A DNA stretch of 64,000 bases from Parvularcula sp039822105 (GTDB taxonomy: Bacteria > Pseudomonadota > Alphaproteobacteria > Caulobacterales > Parvularculaceae), in NCBI GenBank assembly GCA_039822105.1, contig JBCBMW010000008.1:62001-126000 (forward strand), given 5' to 3'. The notes beneath the pieces are model-generated. The model saw only the letters and a list, made by a program, of their open reading frames with translations, was not told where the DNA came from and did no database searches. How positions within the stretch are numbered: the first letter of the stretch is position 1; each line of letters opens with the position of its first letter. This document shows positions 34,098 through 44,890 of this stretch, piece after piece. A program made the translations under genes and the position numbers.

Positions 34098-34742
34098 CTA
34101 CAGATCAATGGATGAGGAGATATCCAAGGCATCATCGACATCCACGACGAGATACCGAACGGTGCTCTCCAGCTTGCTATGGCCGAGCAGCAGCTGAACG
34201 GCTCTGAGGTTTCCAGTTTTTCTATAGATCGCGGCTGCTTTGGTTCTCCTGAGAGAATGCGTACCATAGGTTCGAGCATTCAAGCCTATCGACTGCACCC
34301 AGCCTTCAACAATTCTCGCATACTGCCGCGTTGATAGGTGTACAGACTTCCTCACTCTGCTTCGAAAGAGGTAGTCGCCTGGTCCGAGCTTGCAGGCCGT
34401 CAGAAGATCGCGGATTGAGGTTTGGGTGTTGTTCGTGATCTCGAACTGTACGGGACGCCCCGTTTTCTTCTGAATGATTGCGCCTCGTGAACGGACGTCG
34501 TTTCCCGCAGCCACATCTTCGACTCGGAGACTGACCAGGTCGCATCCGCGTAGTTTGCTATCGATCGCCATGTTAAACAGAGCCAAATCGCGAGCACTGC
34601 CCGCCAACTCAAGGCGGGTCCGTATCGCCCAGACCTCTTTCATCTTTAGGGCAGGTTTTTGCCCGGTGAGTTTTCCAAGTGAACGGCCTCGCCCGGATGC
34701 GTTGCCTTGCGGATTGCAGGCTTCCTTGTGTCGGTTTTGCAT
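34098..34742 (-). CDS. solo tyrosine recombinase/integrase
   Basis: 214 aa, essentially only the catalytic domain with a short N-terminal extension and no full SAM-like arm-binding domain. Catalytic residues are all visible: Arg65 (SKLRGCDLV), Lys93 (QKKTGRP), His162-x-x-Arg165 (THSLRRTKAA), His188 (LLGHSKLESTVRYL) and Tyr197. Small recombinases of this kind occur widely in proteobacterial chromosomes without an obvious element. No other phage or transposon genes follow. It lies ~1 kb from tRNA-Tyr and beside a perfect inverted repeat (34065-34089). It may be an element remnant or a domesticated recombinase. Confidence 0.9.
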   Translation of the reverse strand: MQNRHKEACNPQGNASGRGRSLGKLTGQKPALKMKEVWAIRTRLELAGSARDLALFNMAIDSKLRGCDLVSLRVEDVAAGNDVRSRGAIIQKKTGRPVQFEITNNTQTSIRDLLTACKLGPGDYLFRSRVRKSVHLSTRQYARIVEGWVQSIGLNARTYGTHSLRRTKAAAIYRKTGNLRAVQLLLGHSKLESTVRYLVVDVDDALDISSSIDL

Positions 34743-35278
34743 GGAATCTCTCCTTCAAGCCCATCGATTGATTTCGAGGGAGAGACACGCCGTGCAAATC
34801 TTGGGTCGTACCCGTTAGTTGCCAAACGTATAGACGACCACCCATTGTTAGAAGTCTGGGCACCTCAACAATCAGACATTGGTTCTTATCCGTACTGTGA
34901 CTATTCAAGCGGGTTCGTGTCACATGGTTGCTGGCGGTTGTCCCTTTGGTTCACAGGTCCGTTTGGGGCTGCCGCATTGTTTCATATATTTCTGCGTGCC
35001 GAAGCTGATTGGGCGTAAGTGACTTCCCGCTGACAGTCTCTTAGTTCCACGTTTACCGGGGTATCGCGTGAAACCGCCTGCACGCAGGCCCAATCTTCGA
35101 AATACGAAGCGATGAACAGGGGTTGCCCTGGTCTTCGAGAGGCCTTCAGACCACTTCAACGAAAAACCTTTCGAAAAACGAATGATCTGCTAAAGGGGCG
35201 TGCGCTTGGGCAGGCGCGCGTGGCTCGGATGCACGGCATTTCCCTGCTCAGCATTTTGCAGGATTTGGGGCTTCTCTT
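34743..35278. other. long intergenic region, recombinase / TonB receptor
   Basis: 536 bp between divergent genes. There are no credible coding frames and no tRNA. Minor structures: arms TCTCTCC/GGGAGAGA (34745-34785) and a small hairpin GCCTGCACGCAGGC near 35080. It presumably holds the promoters of the recombinase and of the TonB receptor. A residual mobile-element end is possible but not shown. Confidence 0.5.
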
Positions 35279-37810
35279 TTGTCTAGACTTTACACAACTG
35301 TTTCGCTGCTTGCTGTTGCAGGCGGCACTCTCGCCACGCCGGCTTTTGCCCAGAATGACGAGATCATCGTCACGGCGACCAAACGGGCGGAGAGCGCGCA
35401 GGACGTGCCTGTGACTGTCAACGCCCTTGGCGAGGCCACGCTCGAGGAACTCGGCGTCAATGTCTTCAACGACTATCTCATTCAACTCCCTGGCGTGACG
35501 GCAGGTGGTGGCGGGCCCGGCCAAAACACGATCTATATCCGGGGCGTGGCATCAACGACGCCGAACCTGACGACAGCCGGCGTTGCTGGCCTAGCGCCGA
35601 ACGTCACGTTCTATCTCGACGAACAACCGCTCGCGCAGCCTGGCCGGAACCTCGACGTGTACGCCGCCGACCTTCAGCGGGTCGAAGTGCTTCCGGGGCC
35701 GCAAGGTACGCTCTTCGGCGCAAGCTCCCAGGCGGGTACGGTCCGCTTGATCACCAACGAACCGAAGCTCGGCGTTTTTGAAGCGCGGATGGATGCCGCG
35801 ACGTCGTTCACCGACGGCGGCGAGATGTCGAACAACGTCCAAGCGGTGATCAATGTTCCTGTTACGGACAAGCTCGCCGTTCGCGGGGTCGTCTATGTCG
35901 ACAATCAAGGTGGCTTCATCGACAACGTGCCAGGAACCAGAACAGCGCAAGAGTCCGCGCGTTTCCGTCCCGAAGGCACCGTCCGCGCCAATGGCGTGCC
36001 TGTCTCAGCAGGTCGCGCAGGTTTCCAGGCTGGTGCTGACCTTTCCGCGGTCAACTTCATTGAAGCGAACAACAGCGCCCTTGCCGAAGATGACTTCAAC
36101 GACACCAATTACTCCGGTGGGCGCCTCACGGTTCTTTATGAAGTGAACGACGATTGGCGGGTCAAGCTCGCCCATGCGCGGCAGTCGATCGAGGCGGACG
36201 GCGTTTTCTTCGATGACCCAGAACTTGATGATTATGAGATCCAACGCTTCGCGGACGATTCAATCGAGGACGACTTTCACAACACCGCCTGGACGATTGA
36301 GGGGCGCCTTGGTGCGCTCGAAGCTCTTTACACAGGTGCGTATACAGAACGAACGACCGAACAGACGGTGGATTATACAGACTATCTCTTTGTGGGTCAG
36401 TACCTGCCATACTATATCTGTGATGGCTCGGTGACGTATCCTGGCTCAGGTGGTCCATCGGGGACTTGCCAGGCGCCGAACTTGTTCGTGAATTCCGAGA
36501 CTGAGACCAAAGTGCAGACGCACGAGTTGCGCTTCAACACACCTGCTGAGCATCGGTTGCGGGCAACGTTTGGCGCGTTCTACAGCGACCTTGAACTCAC
36601 CGAGCTCAACGATTTTACCTATCCAGGCTCAACCCAAGTGATAGGCTTCAATGGCGAGACCGGGTTTGCACCGAACTTTCCACTGACCAACACGTCTGTC
36701 ACTGGCGAAGTGGGGAACGCGGCGCCTGGCTATTTCTCCGATCCAGGCCCGTTTCCGGAAGGCGTGATCTTTCGCAACGATGTTCGGCGAACGGATGAAC
36801 AGTTTGGCGTCTTTGGTGAAGGAACATTCGAGATTGTACCGGATCGTCTTGCCGTGACGTTTGGTGCGCGATGGTATGACATTGAGGTGGATCTCGAGGG
36901 CAGTGCCAACTCGTCCTTCTTCAACCTTGGTCAGACCGAAGACGCGCAGGCGTTCGGGACCAACATTTCAGCGCAGTTCGCACCCGGAAATTCCGTCGGT
37001 GCGCCTGATACAGCCTCAACCGATGGTATGATTTACAAAGGCACCGTGACCTGGACACCCACGTCCGATCTTCTGTTCTTTGCGACCTACTCGGAAGGTT
37101 TTCGTCCTGGCCTTCTGAACCGTCCAGGTGGCGCGGCTGGCCCCAATAGCTTTACGGTTCCGTTTGCCGTCGAAACCGACGAACTGACGAACTACGAGCT
37201 TGGTTGGAAGATGGATCTGTTCGCCAACCAGCTCCGGTTTAACGGTAGTCTCTTCTACAATGAGATTGAAGGGCTTCAGACCACGATCTTTGACCCCTCG
37301 ATCGTGAATTTGTTTTTCTCAGACAACGCTGCAAATGCCGAGGTCATCGGCGTCGAGGGTGATTTGACCTGGTCGCCAGCGAGTGTCCCAGGCCTTTCCG
37401 TTGCTGGTGCTTTTTCAGTGCTGGATACGGAAGTGACTGATGTCCTGACACCGACAAACGACGTTGTTGAAGGTAGTCCGCTCGCCTTTGCACCTGAGTT
37501 CCAGGGCAACATTCGTGCACGGTATGAATGGGATCTCCCCAACGGCAGTGTGGCGCATGTGCAGCCACAGATCGTGTACTCAGGCTCGTCCTTCACTGAC
37601 ATCATTGAGATCAACAAAATGGAGCTCGACAGCTGGACAACGCTTGGCCTGCGGACCGGTATCACCACCGACAAGTGGTCGGCGGAGATTTTCGCCGACA
37701 ACTTGACGAATGAGCGTGCGGAAATTAGCGGCAACTTCGTCTTCGACCGTGAACGTACCACGGTGATGCGACCTCGGACCATCGGGCTAAGGGTCTCTGT
37801 TGAGTATTGA
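35279..37810 (+). CDS. TonB-dependent receptor beside the sulfotransferase unit
   Basis: 843 aa read from TTG 35279, which directly precedes a complete signal peptide (SRLYTTVSLLAVAGGTLAT, cleavage after AFA). The frame is open upstream but without an ATG and without signal-like sequence. TonB box DEIIVTATKR, plug SAQDVPVTVNALGEATL and RVEVLPGPQGTLFGASSQAGTVRLITNEP, and a long barrel ending with an aromatic C-terminus (RPRTIGLRVSVEY). The plug has FGASSQAGTV rather than the FGKNASAGVI of the two fucose-island receptors, so it belongs to another subgroup with probably a different substrate. A terminator follows at 37841-37867. Confidence 0.9.
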   Translation: MSRLYTTVSLLAVAGGTLATPAFAQNDEIIVTATKRAESAQDVPVTVNALGEATLEELGVNVFNDYLIQLPGVTAGGGGPGQNTIYIRGVASTTPNLTTAGVAGLAPNVTFYLDEQPLAQPGRNLDVYAADLQRVEVLPGPQGTLFGASSQAGTVRLITNEPKLGVFEARMDAATSFTDGGEMSNNVQAVINVPVTDKLAVRGVVYVDNQGGFIDNVPGTRTAQESARFRPEGTVRANGVPVSAGRAGFQAGADLSAVNFIEANNSALAEDDFNDTNYSGGRLTVLYEVNDDWRVKLAHARQSIEADGVFFDDPELDDYEIQRFADDSIEDDFHNTAWTIEGRLGALEALYTGAYTERTTEQTVDYTDYLFVGQYLPYYICDGSVTYPGSGGPSGTCQAPNLFVNSETETKVQTHELRFNTPAEHRLRATFGAFYSDLELTELNDFTYPGSTQVIGFNGETGFAPNFPLTNTSVTGEVGNAAPGYFSDPGPFPEGVIFRNDVRRTDEQFGVFGEGTFEIVPDRLAVTFGARWYDIEVDLEGSANSSFFNLGQTEDAQAFGTNISAQFAPGNSVGAPDTASTDGMIYKGTVTWTPTSDLLFFATYSEGFRPGLLNRPGGAAGPNSFTVPFAVETDELTNYELGWKMDLFANQLRFNGSLFYNEIEGLQTTIFDPSIVNLFFSDNAANAEVIGVEGDLTWSPASVPGLSVAGAFSVLDTEVTDVLTPTNDVVEGSPLAFAPEFQGNIRARYEWDLPNGSVAHVQPQIVYSGSSFTDIIEINKMELDSWTTLGLRTGITTDKWSAEIFADNLTNERAEISGNFVFDRERTTVMRPRTIGLRVSVEY

Positions 37811-37840
37811 TGTCGGACCTCAAACCTCCGATGTCTTGCG

Positions 37841-37867
37841 AAGCGCCTCCCAATTGGGGGCGCTTTT
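37841..37867 (+). terminator. Rho-independent terminator after the TonB receptor
   Basis: AAGCGCC pairs with GGCGCTT, with an inner TCC/GGG pairing around a short loop, followed by TTTT. It is 30 bp past the receptor stop and 26 bp before the preferred sulfotransferase start, so read-through into the next gene is likely limited. Confidence 0.8.
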
Positions 37868-37892
37868 GCCGTTGAGCGAGACAGAGAATTTG

Positions 37893-39883
37893 ATGACCGA
37901 AGCGGACGATCCAGTTCAGGCCGCGCTGGCGCAAGCGAAAGCGGACCTGGCTGCCGGACGTATTGAGGCGGCCCAGCAACGAGCGTCATCCGTGCTCGCG
38001 GTTTCGGCTGATCATCAGGATGCTCTCTATATCTGCGCTGTAGCCAACCGCTACGCGAAGGAATTCATTGCGGCGTCGGAGGCGGTCGATCGGCTGATCG
38101 CGCTCTCGCCCGAATACGGGCGTGCTCATCAGGAACAAGGCCACCTCTTCAAGGCGCAGGGCCGCGAGAACGAGGCGCTCGCCGCCTATCGTTATGCAGC
38201 CCAGCTCAACCCTTCGCTTGTTGCGAGCGTGAAAGGCGCTGCCGAGCTTGCCGCCAGGCGCGAGCCAGCGGCAGCACAGGCGGCGCACGCTGAACTGAAA
38301 CGCCTTTCCAACCTACCAAAGCCGCTGCTGGCGGTCATGAACCACGTGGCTGAGGGCCGCATTTTGAAGGCTGAGGACATTTGCCGCGCTTTTCTCAAGA
38401 AAAACCCAACGCATACAGAGGGGATGCGATTGCTTGCCGATATTGGCATGCGGCTGAGCGTTCTTGATGACGCCGAGTTTCTGCTCGAGAGTGCCGTGGC
38501 TCTCGAGCCAGAGAACGCCCAGCTCCGGCTCGATTATATCCAAGTTCTTCGCAAGCGGCAGAAACATGACGCCGCCCTTCAGCAGGCGAAGCATCTTTAT
38601 CAGCAGGATGAGGCCAACCCTCTGTTTCAGTCACATCTTGCCGTGGAGTGTATGCAAGTCGGTGACTATGAGCAGGCCTTTGCGCTTTTTGATGCCGTTC
38701 TCGACAAACTACCTGGCGACCCCGTAACGCTCACTTCCAAAGGGCACGCGCTCAAGACCTTCGGGGACCAGGAGCAGGCGATAGAGGCCTACCGCGCCGC
38801 AACGGTCTCAAACCCCGGTCATGCAGATGCTTACTACGCGCTTGCGAACCTCAAGACCTATCGGTTTACGGATGAAGAAATCGCCGCGATGCAAACCCAG
38901 GCAGCGCAAACTGGGATGCCGCTTCGCCAGCTTATCCACTTTCATTTCGCGCTCGGTAAGGCATTTGAGGATCGGAACGACTTTGCCCTCAGCTTCTCGC
39001 ACTACGAGAAGGGGAACGAACTCAAGCGGATCCAAAGCCGCTATGATCCCGACCAGATGGAGAAAGAGCTCCGTGCTCAGATGGAGGTCTGCGACCCTGA
39101 ACTTTTTGCTAGGCAGGCTGGGAAAGGGTTTCCTGCGGAGGACCCCATCTTCATCGTCGGCCTTCCGCGGGCAGGTTCGACCCTGCTCGAACAAATTCTC
39201 GCCTCGCACAGTCAGGTCGATGGGACGATGGAGTTGCCTAACATCCTAGCGCTCGCTCATCGGCTGCGCTCGAATGGCCCGATTTCCAGGGAGAGCCAGT
39301 ACCCGCAGGTGCTCGCTGAGCTGTCAGCTGACAAACTGCATGACTTCGGCAAGGCGTTCATTGAAGAGACGCGTGTGCACCGTCAGGGCGCGCCCCGTTT
39401 TATCGACAAGATGCCAAACAACTTTCGGCATATCGGTCTCATTCACCTCATCCTGCCCAACGCCAAGGTCATTGATGCAAGGCGCGATCCGATGGCGTGC
39501 TGTTTCTCGGGTTTCAAGCAACTCTTCGCTGAAGGCCAGGAATTCACCTATGGCCTCACAGAGATTGGCCGATACTACCGTGGCTATGTCGAATTAATGG
39601 CGCACTGGTACCGAGTGCTGCCTGGTAAAGTGCTCCGTGTTCAGTATGAAGACGTCGTCGACGATCTAGAGACTCAAGTTCGCCGCATCTTAGATCATTG
39701 CGGCCTTCCGTTCGAGGAAGCTTGCCTCAATTTTCATCAGACTAAGAGATCTGTACGCACCGCAAGTTCTGAACAGGTGCGCCAGCCCCTTTACCGATCG
39801 GGCGTCGATCAATGGCGCCAGTTTGAGGAGTACCTTACTCCTTTGAAGGACGCTCTTGGCCCCGCACTTCAAGGATACCGCGC

Positions 39884-39887
<4 letters not shown>
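37893..39887 (+). CDS. TPR-repeat sulfotransferase
   Basis: 664 aa from the ATG at 37893. The open frame reaches back to 37800, but that part overlaps the receptor end and the terminator. Residues ~10-345 form helical TPR-like repeats (AHQEQGHLFKAQGRENEALAAYRYAAQLNP, AYYALANLK). The C-terminal ~260 residues are a sulfotransferase domain: PAPS 5'-phosphosulfate loop IFIVGLPRAGSTLLEQ (~419-434), 3'-phosphate site near IDARRDPMACCFSGFKQLF, and a late RSVRTASSEQVRQPLYRSGVDQWRQF substrate/PAP region. The acceptor is unknown. The stop overlaps the BCCT transporter start by four bases, an unusual partnership. Confidence 0.9.
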
Positions 39888-41488
<1,601 letters not shown>

Positions 41489-41508
41489 CATCCTTTTTGG
41501 AGCCACGG

Positions 41509-41994
41509 ATGTCAGATCATCGCCGCGATTCCGCTCTCATCGCCTTGCGCCAGATCTTCCGCGTGACGGAGATCAATGCCCGTTCCCTTGCTAAGTCGAG
41601 TGGCCTTTCGGCCTCGCACTACATCGCGCTTCAGGTCCTCTCCGATGATCGCAACGTGACTCAACGCGCGCTCGCCGATGAGGTCTCTTTAAGCCAAGCT
41701 ACGGTCACGACGATGCTCGAGCGCCTGACGGAACAGGGTTATGTCAGGCGTGAGCGTTGTCCCCAAGACAGACGGAAAATCTTTGTACAGATCACAGACC
41801 TTGGCCGACAGACCCTCGACGAGGCGCCTAGCCTCTTACAGGAGCGATTCAGCCAACGTTTCGACCGACTGGCGGACTGGGAGCAAGCCTTTCTGGTCGC
41901 AGCCCTCGAACGCACGGCAAAGCTCCTCGATGCCGAGGAGATCGACGCAGCACCGGTTCTGGATCTTGGCCAATTGAATGAGCCGGGAGACTGA
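41509..41994 (+). CDS. MarR-family transcriptional regulator
   Basis: 161 aa from the ATG at 41509, which has GGAG nine bases upstream. The frame is open further upstream but only inside the transporter gene. Winged HTH: SASHYIALQVLSDDRNVTQRALADEVSLSQATVTTMLERLTEQGYVRRERCPQDRRKI in positions ~32-90, with wing DRRKIFVQITDLG. The length and pattern resemble EctR-type MarR proteins controlling compatible-solute genes, an inference supported by the BCCT gene directly upstream. It probably represses the preceding unit. Confidence 0.9.
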   Translation: MSDHRRDSALIALRQIFRVTEINARSLAKSSGLSASHYIALQVLSDDRNVTQRALADEVSLSQATVTTMLERLTEQGYVRRERCPQDRRKIFVQITDLGRQTLDEAPSLLQERFSQRFDRLADWEQAFLVAALERTAKLLDAEEIDAAPVLDLGQLNEPGD

Positions 41995-42159
41995 CCTGCC
42001 TCGAAAGGCAAATGTCAGAGGGCTGCAACCCCTTGGTTCGCACAAATGTCTGCCTTTGGGATGCCTCAGGCTTTCAGCATTTTGCTCAATCTCGAGGTCG
42101 CTATCATTATTGATCTTGGGTTCTCTTATCGAACCTAGAATCACACTGATGCGAACCCG

Positions 42160-42348
42160 TTAGGCTTCCTCTTCTCCAGCGGCGATACGCAGCTTGCGAA
42201 GGCGTTCCGTTTTGAGTTGCCGTTCATAGCGCTCGACTTCGAGATCCTTGAAGGCATCGGCTTCGTCAATGCCGCGAAGGGTACCGCGCGACCGAACCCT
42301 CGGAGCTGCGAAACTGCGTAGGGGTCTATTGATATCGTCTGCAGACAT
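42160..42348 (-). CDS. small hypothetical protein
   Basis: 62 aa from the ATG at 42348, chosen because GGAGG stands four bases upstream. The frame reaches 42378 without such a site. Charged, no signal or membrane segment; the C-terminal half is a Glu/Arg-rich helix (FKDLEVERYERQLKTERLRKLR). No family recognised. It lies in tandem with another small unknown gene 55 bp upstream. Confidence 0.55.
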   Translation of the reverse strand: MSADDINRPLRSFAAPRVRSRGTLRGIDEADAFKDLEVERYERQLKTERLRKLRIAAGEEEA

Positions 42349-42402
42349 CTTTCCTCCAGGATGTGAAAGGCGGGTCATCCGGTATTGTCAGGGTTGTTGA
42401 CG

Positions 42403-42690
42403 TCATTGACGACGGAACCAGCACTTAAAATAGCCGTCCTGATCCTCTCTGACAGAGCCGATCGTGTAGAGATGATCGCGGATTACAAGTGTGTCGCCCT
42501 CGTTCGGCTCTGGGCTGCTGAGAAGCGCTTGTCCCGTGCCAATCTCCACATCTGCGATGCTGCCATTGGCTAGAGATACGATAGCCTTGGTTACCGTTTC
42601 GGAACCGTCGTTGGTTCGCAAGCGCACATCCTCGCCGAGTGCTGTGATGCCAGTCGGGCCAAGGAGCGCTAGAAGCTCTTCGAGTTGCAT
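42403..42690 (-). CDS. small hypothetical protein, vaguely phage head-tail-joining-like
   Basis: 95 aa, beta-rich after a short N-terminal helix (MQLEELLALLGPTGITALGEDV). The end NEGDTLVIRDHLYTIGSVREDQDGYFKCWFRR resembles the closing strands of small phage head-tail joining or attachment proteins, where 'V.G..Y.V..v..D..G...v.L' is typical. The match is loose, and no other structural phage genes are present. Start ATG 42690. Function unknown. Confidence 0.5.
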   Translation of the reverse strand: MQLEELLALLGPTGITALGEDVRLRTNDGSETVTKAIVSLANGSIADVEIGTGQALLSSPEPNEGDTLVIRDHLYTIGSVREDQDGYFKCWFRRQ

Positions 42691-42810
42691 AGAGAGGGTC
42701 TCCGTCTACGTTGCACTCAGGCCCTGAACGCGGACAGGAGGGTGTGGGGAAAATCGGTGTAGAGAACGATTACATCCGACCCTGAACATTGGGACGGATG
42801 CAAGGGTCCG

Positions 42811-43020
42811 TCAGGCCATCGCGATCGTGCTCACTGCTGATTTACCGGAGCGGCGATCGATTTCGGTTTCGAAGCTCACCTTGTCGCCTTCGTTCAGCGG
42901 GCCGAGGCCAGCACGTTCCAGAGCGCTCACATGGACGAAGACGTCTGTCGAGCCATCTTCCGGCTCGATGAAGCCGAAGCCCTTTTGAACATTGAAGAAT
43001 TTCACGGTACCGTTGGTCAT
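42811..43020 (-). CDS. cspA: cold-shock domain protein
   Basis: 69 aa single CSD. RNP1 KGFGFI (13-18) and RNP2 VFVHV (27-31) are intact, with aromatic Phe8/Phe9 and the closing SGKSAVSTIAM. Binds single-stranded RNA/DNA as an RNA chaperone. The 367 bp upstream to the next gene hold no gene, consistent with the long structured leader typical of cold-shock mRNAs, but regulation by cold is not shown. Confidence 0.95.
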   Translation of the reverse strand: MTNGTVKFFNVQKGFGFIEPEDGSTDVFVHVSALERAGLGPLNEGDKVSFETEIDRRSGKSAVSTIAMA

Positions 43021-43387
43021 GTTGGTGGTCTTTCAGTGGCGTAAAGCGAGGCCACTGCGCACCACACCACGTGGCTGCGCATGAACTCTATCGATCATCG
43101 GGGTGGGAGGGTCTAAACGTCAGCGGAAAGAAAACCGCGGGGCCCAGGTCGTCCGGCCAAAATGTCGGTGAATACGCGCTGAGCGTTAAATGGGCGAGAG
43201 TCAAGCGCGACGCCCATGCTCAATGGCCGCCAACTTCGACAGCTGCCAAGTGCGCGGTTGGCCATTGCGACGATGCCCGCAAACACGCCAAGTCAGACGT
43301 TGCCGATCTCAGCGCCAATGTCGCCTTTTGGCGAATTCCTGACGGTCATGCCGTGCAGAGGCTAGGAAATTTTGAGAGGTTCGGACC
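43021..43387. other. long leader/promoter region of the cold-shock gene
   Basis: 367 bp between the cold-shock gene and the EF-hand gene stop, both on the minus strand. Open frames here show no protein-like features. It probably contains the csp promoter and 5' UTR. Confidence 0.5.
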
Positions 43388-43915
43388 TTAGCTGGCGGTG
43401 TAGACAGCCGAGATGTCGCCGGCCATCAGCCGTGCGAAGAGGCGCAACTCGTCCGCCTGAAGAACACCATCGAAATCGCGATCGGCGGTGAGGAACTCTT
43501 CGACCATGATCTCAGCGAAAGCCGCTTGATCAAGGCCAGGCGCACCGCCTGCCCGCGCTGCGTGTTCGTTGCGAGCGATATTGGTGAGGGTCAGGCGCTC
43601 GCCCCGCTCCATCGAGCTTGGCACTTCGCGCGGGACCACAAGATGCACCGTCTCTTCGGCGTCAATCGGTACACGGCGGCTGAGGCGCGCAAGCTGTGCT
43701 GAGATGATCCGCTCGGCCGCGAATTCTTCTTGATCGAGCCAGCCGTCGCGATCTTGGTCCACCCGGGCGAAAACGGACGCTGCATGGGCGATCAGCTGGG
43801 CCTCGGTCAGCACCGTGGCCTCGTCGCCGAAAGGATCATCCGCGCCAAACGCGGCGCCGGTGAAACCAATCAGTCCGGCGAGGAGGCGAGCAGCAAATCG
43901 GTAGAGCGCAGGCAT
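43388..43915 (-). CDS. secreted EF-hand protein
   Basis: 175 aa from the ATG at 43915; the frame extends to 43957. Signal peptide (MPALYRFAARLLAGLIGFTG, cleavage after FGA). Two EF-hand calcium loops: DQDRDGWLDQEEF (1-3-5-7-12 ligands D, D, D, W-backbone, E) and DRDFDGVLQADEL. Between them lies ~75 residues with a predicted helical character. Likely a periplasmic calcium-binding protein. No partner is suggested by the neighbours (ndk upstream, cold-shock gene downstream). Confidence 0.85.
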   Translation of the reverse strand: MPALYRFAARLLAGLIGFTGAAFGADDPFGDEATVLTEAQLIAHAASVFARVDQDRDGWLDQEEFAAERIISAQLARLSRRVPIDAEETVHLVVPREVPSSMERGERLTLTNIARNEHAARAGGAPGLDQAAFAEIMVEEFLTADRDFDGVLQADELRLFARLMAGDISAVYTAS

Positions 43916-43957
43916 GGCAAAAGATCCCTTTGCCGCTGCCCTGCAAATGCCGTGCAA

Positions 43958-43991
43958 GAGGGCGAGAAACGCCGCAGCGCCTCGCCCTCTA
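43958..43991 (-). terminator. terminator hairpin after ndk
   Basis: AGAGGGCGAG (43958-43967) and CTCGCCCTCT (43982-43991) form a perfect 10-bp stem with a 14-base loop, 8 bp beyond the ndk stop on the minus strand. The trailing T content is low (TTGCACGG). Confidence 0.6.
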
Positions 43992-43999
43992 TGCGGGCG

Positions 44000-44422
44000 T
44001 TAGCCAACGATTTCGTCGTCGGAGAAGAAGAACTTGATCTCTTCTGCCGCGGTTTCTGGGGCATCGGAGCCGTGAACCGAGTTGGCTTCGATGCTCTCGG
44101 CAAACTCCGCGCGGATCGTGCCAGCAGCCGCCTCAGCAGGGTTCGTCGCGCCCATCACTTCGCGGTTCTTGGCAATGGCGCCTTCGCCCTCGAGGACCTG
44201 CACCACAACGGGACCAGAGGTCATAAAGCTGACGAGGTCGCCATAGAACGGGCGCTCTTTGTGGACGGCGTAGAAGTCGCCGGCCTGCGCAGCAGAAAGC
44301 TGGATCCGCTTTTGTGCAACAATCCGCAGGCCAGCATCCTCGAACTTGGCGATGATTTTGCCGGTGAGATTGCGTGCGGTGGCGTCGGGTTTGATGATCG
44401 AAAGGGTGCGTTCGGTGGCCAT
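44000..44422 (-). CDS. ndk: nucleoside diphosphate kinase
   Basis: 140 aa, canonical length. Transfers gamma-phosphate between NTPs and NDPs through phospho-His117 (NSVHGSD). Other conserved segments: ERTLSIIKPDA, KERPFYGDLVSFMTSGPVV, GATNPAEAAAGTIRAEFA. The start ATG 44422 has a purine-rich stretch upstream. An ordinary housekeeping gene with its own terminator. Confidence 0.97.
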   Translation of the reverse strand: MATERTLSIIKPDATARNLTGKIIAKFEDAGLRIVAQKRIQLSAAQAGDFYAVHKERPFYGDLVSFMTSGPVVVQVLEGEGAIAKNREVMGATNPAEAAAGTIRAEFAESIEANSVHGSDAPETAAEEIKFFFSDDEIVG

Positions 44423-44506
44423 GGTTCCTATGTCCTTTGACAGCGTGAATCAGAATTTCCGCGGCGGTTACACAGACACGGAGCCAGCGGCAACAGGGGA
44501 GCCACC

Positions 44507-44881
44507 ATGACGCAGGACGAACGTTGGCAAGGGATTGCGATTTACGGGCTCTACCTGTTGGCCCTGTTCACGGCGGTGCCGTTCTTCATCGGCGTCGTTC
44601 TGGCTTATGTGTTCAGGTCCAGCGGTTCACCCGCCATCCAAACACATTTTGAGCACCAGATCGGGCTCTTCTGGCGGTTCTTCTTAGGCAACGTTCTGAA
44701 CGCGGTGTTGGCGAGCGCTGGGATGGCGCTGGCCATTGTGATCATCGGCCTTCCGATGCTGCTAGTGGCCGCCGCGATCTTCATTTGGCTTTGGGTGATG
44801 ATGCTGACGCGCTGCATCCGCGGTATTGGTCGGCTGAACACCGGCGAGGCGTACCCTATCCCCGCCGGGTTTAGTCTTTAG
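44507..44881 (+). CDS. small membrane protein, DUF4870-like
   Basis: 124 aa with three predicted membrane helices (IYGLYLLALFTAVPFFIGVVLAYV; the NVLNAVLASAGMALAIVIIGL segment; and LLVAAAIFIWLWVMML). The segment IQTHFEHQIGLFWRFF and the C-terminal RCIRGIGRLNTGEAYPIP match the pattern of DUF4870/TIC20-like small membrane proteins. Its role is unknown. Divergent from ndk and convergent with the next unknown membrane protein. Confidence 0.8.
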   Translation: MTQDERWQGIAIYGLYLLALFTAVPFFIGVVLAYVFRSSGSPAIQTHFEHQIGLFWRFFLGNVLNAVLASAGMALAIVIIGLPMLLVAAAIFIWLWVMMLTRCIRGIGRLNTGEAYPIPAGFSL

Positions 44882-44890
44882 ACCGACCGC

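Noticed and set aside
43071..43391. Possible 106-residue plus-strand gene before the EF-hand gene
   Set aside because: Low-complexity, no ribosome site; fits the leader region of the cold-shock gene better.
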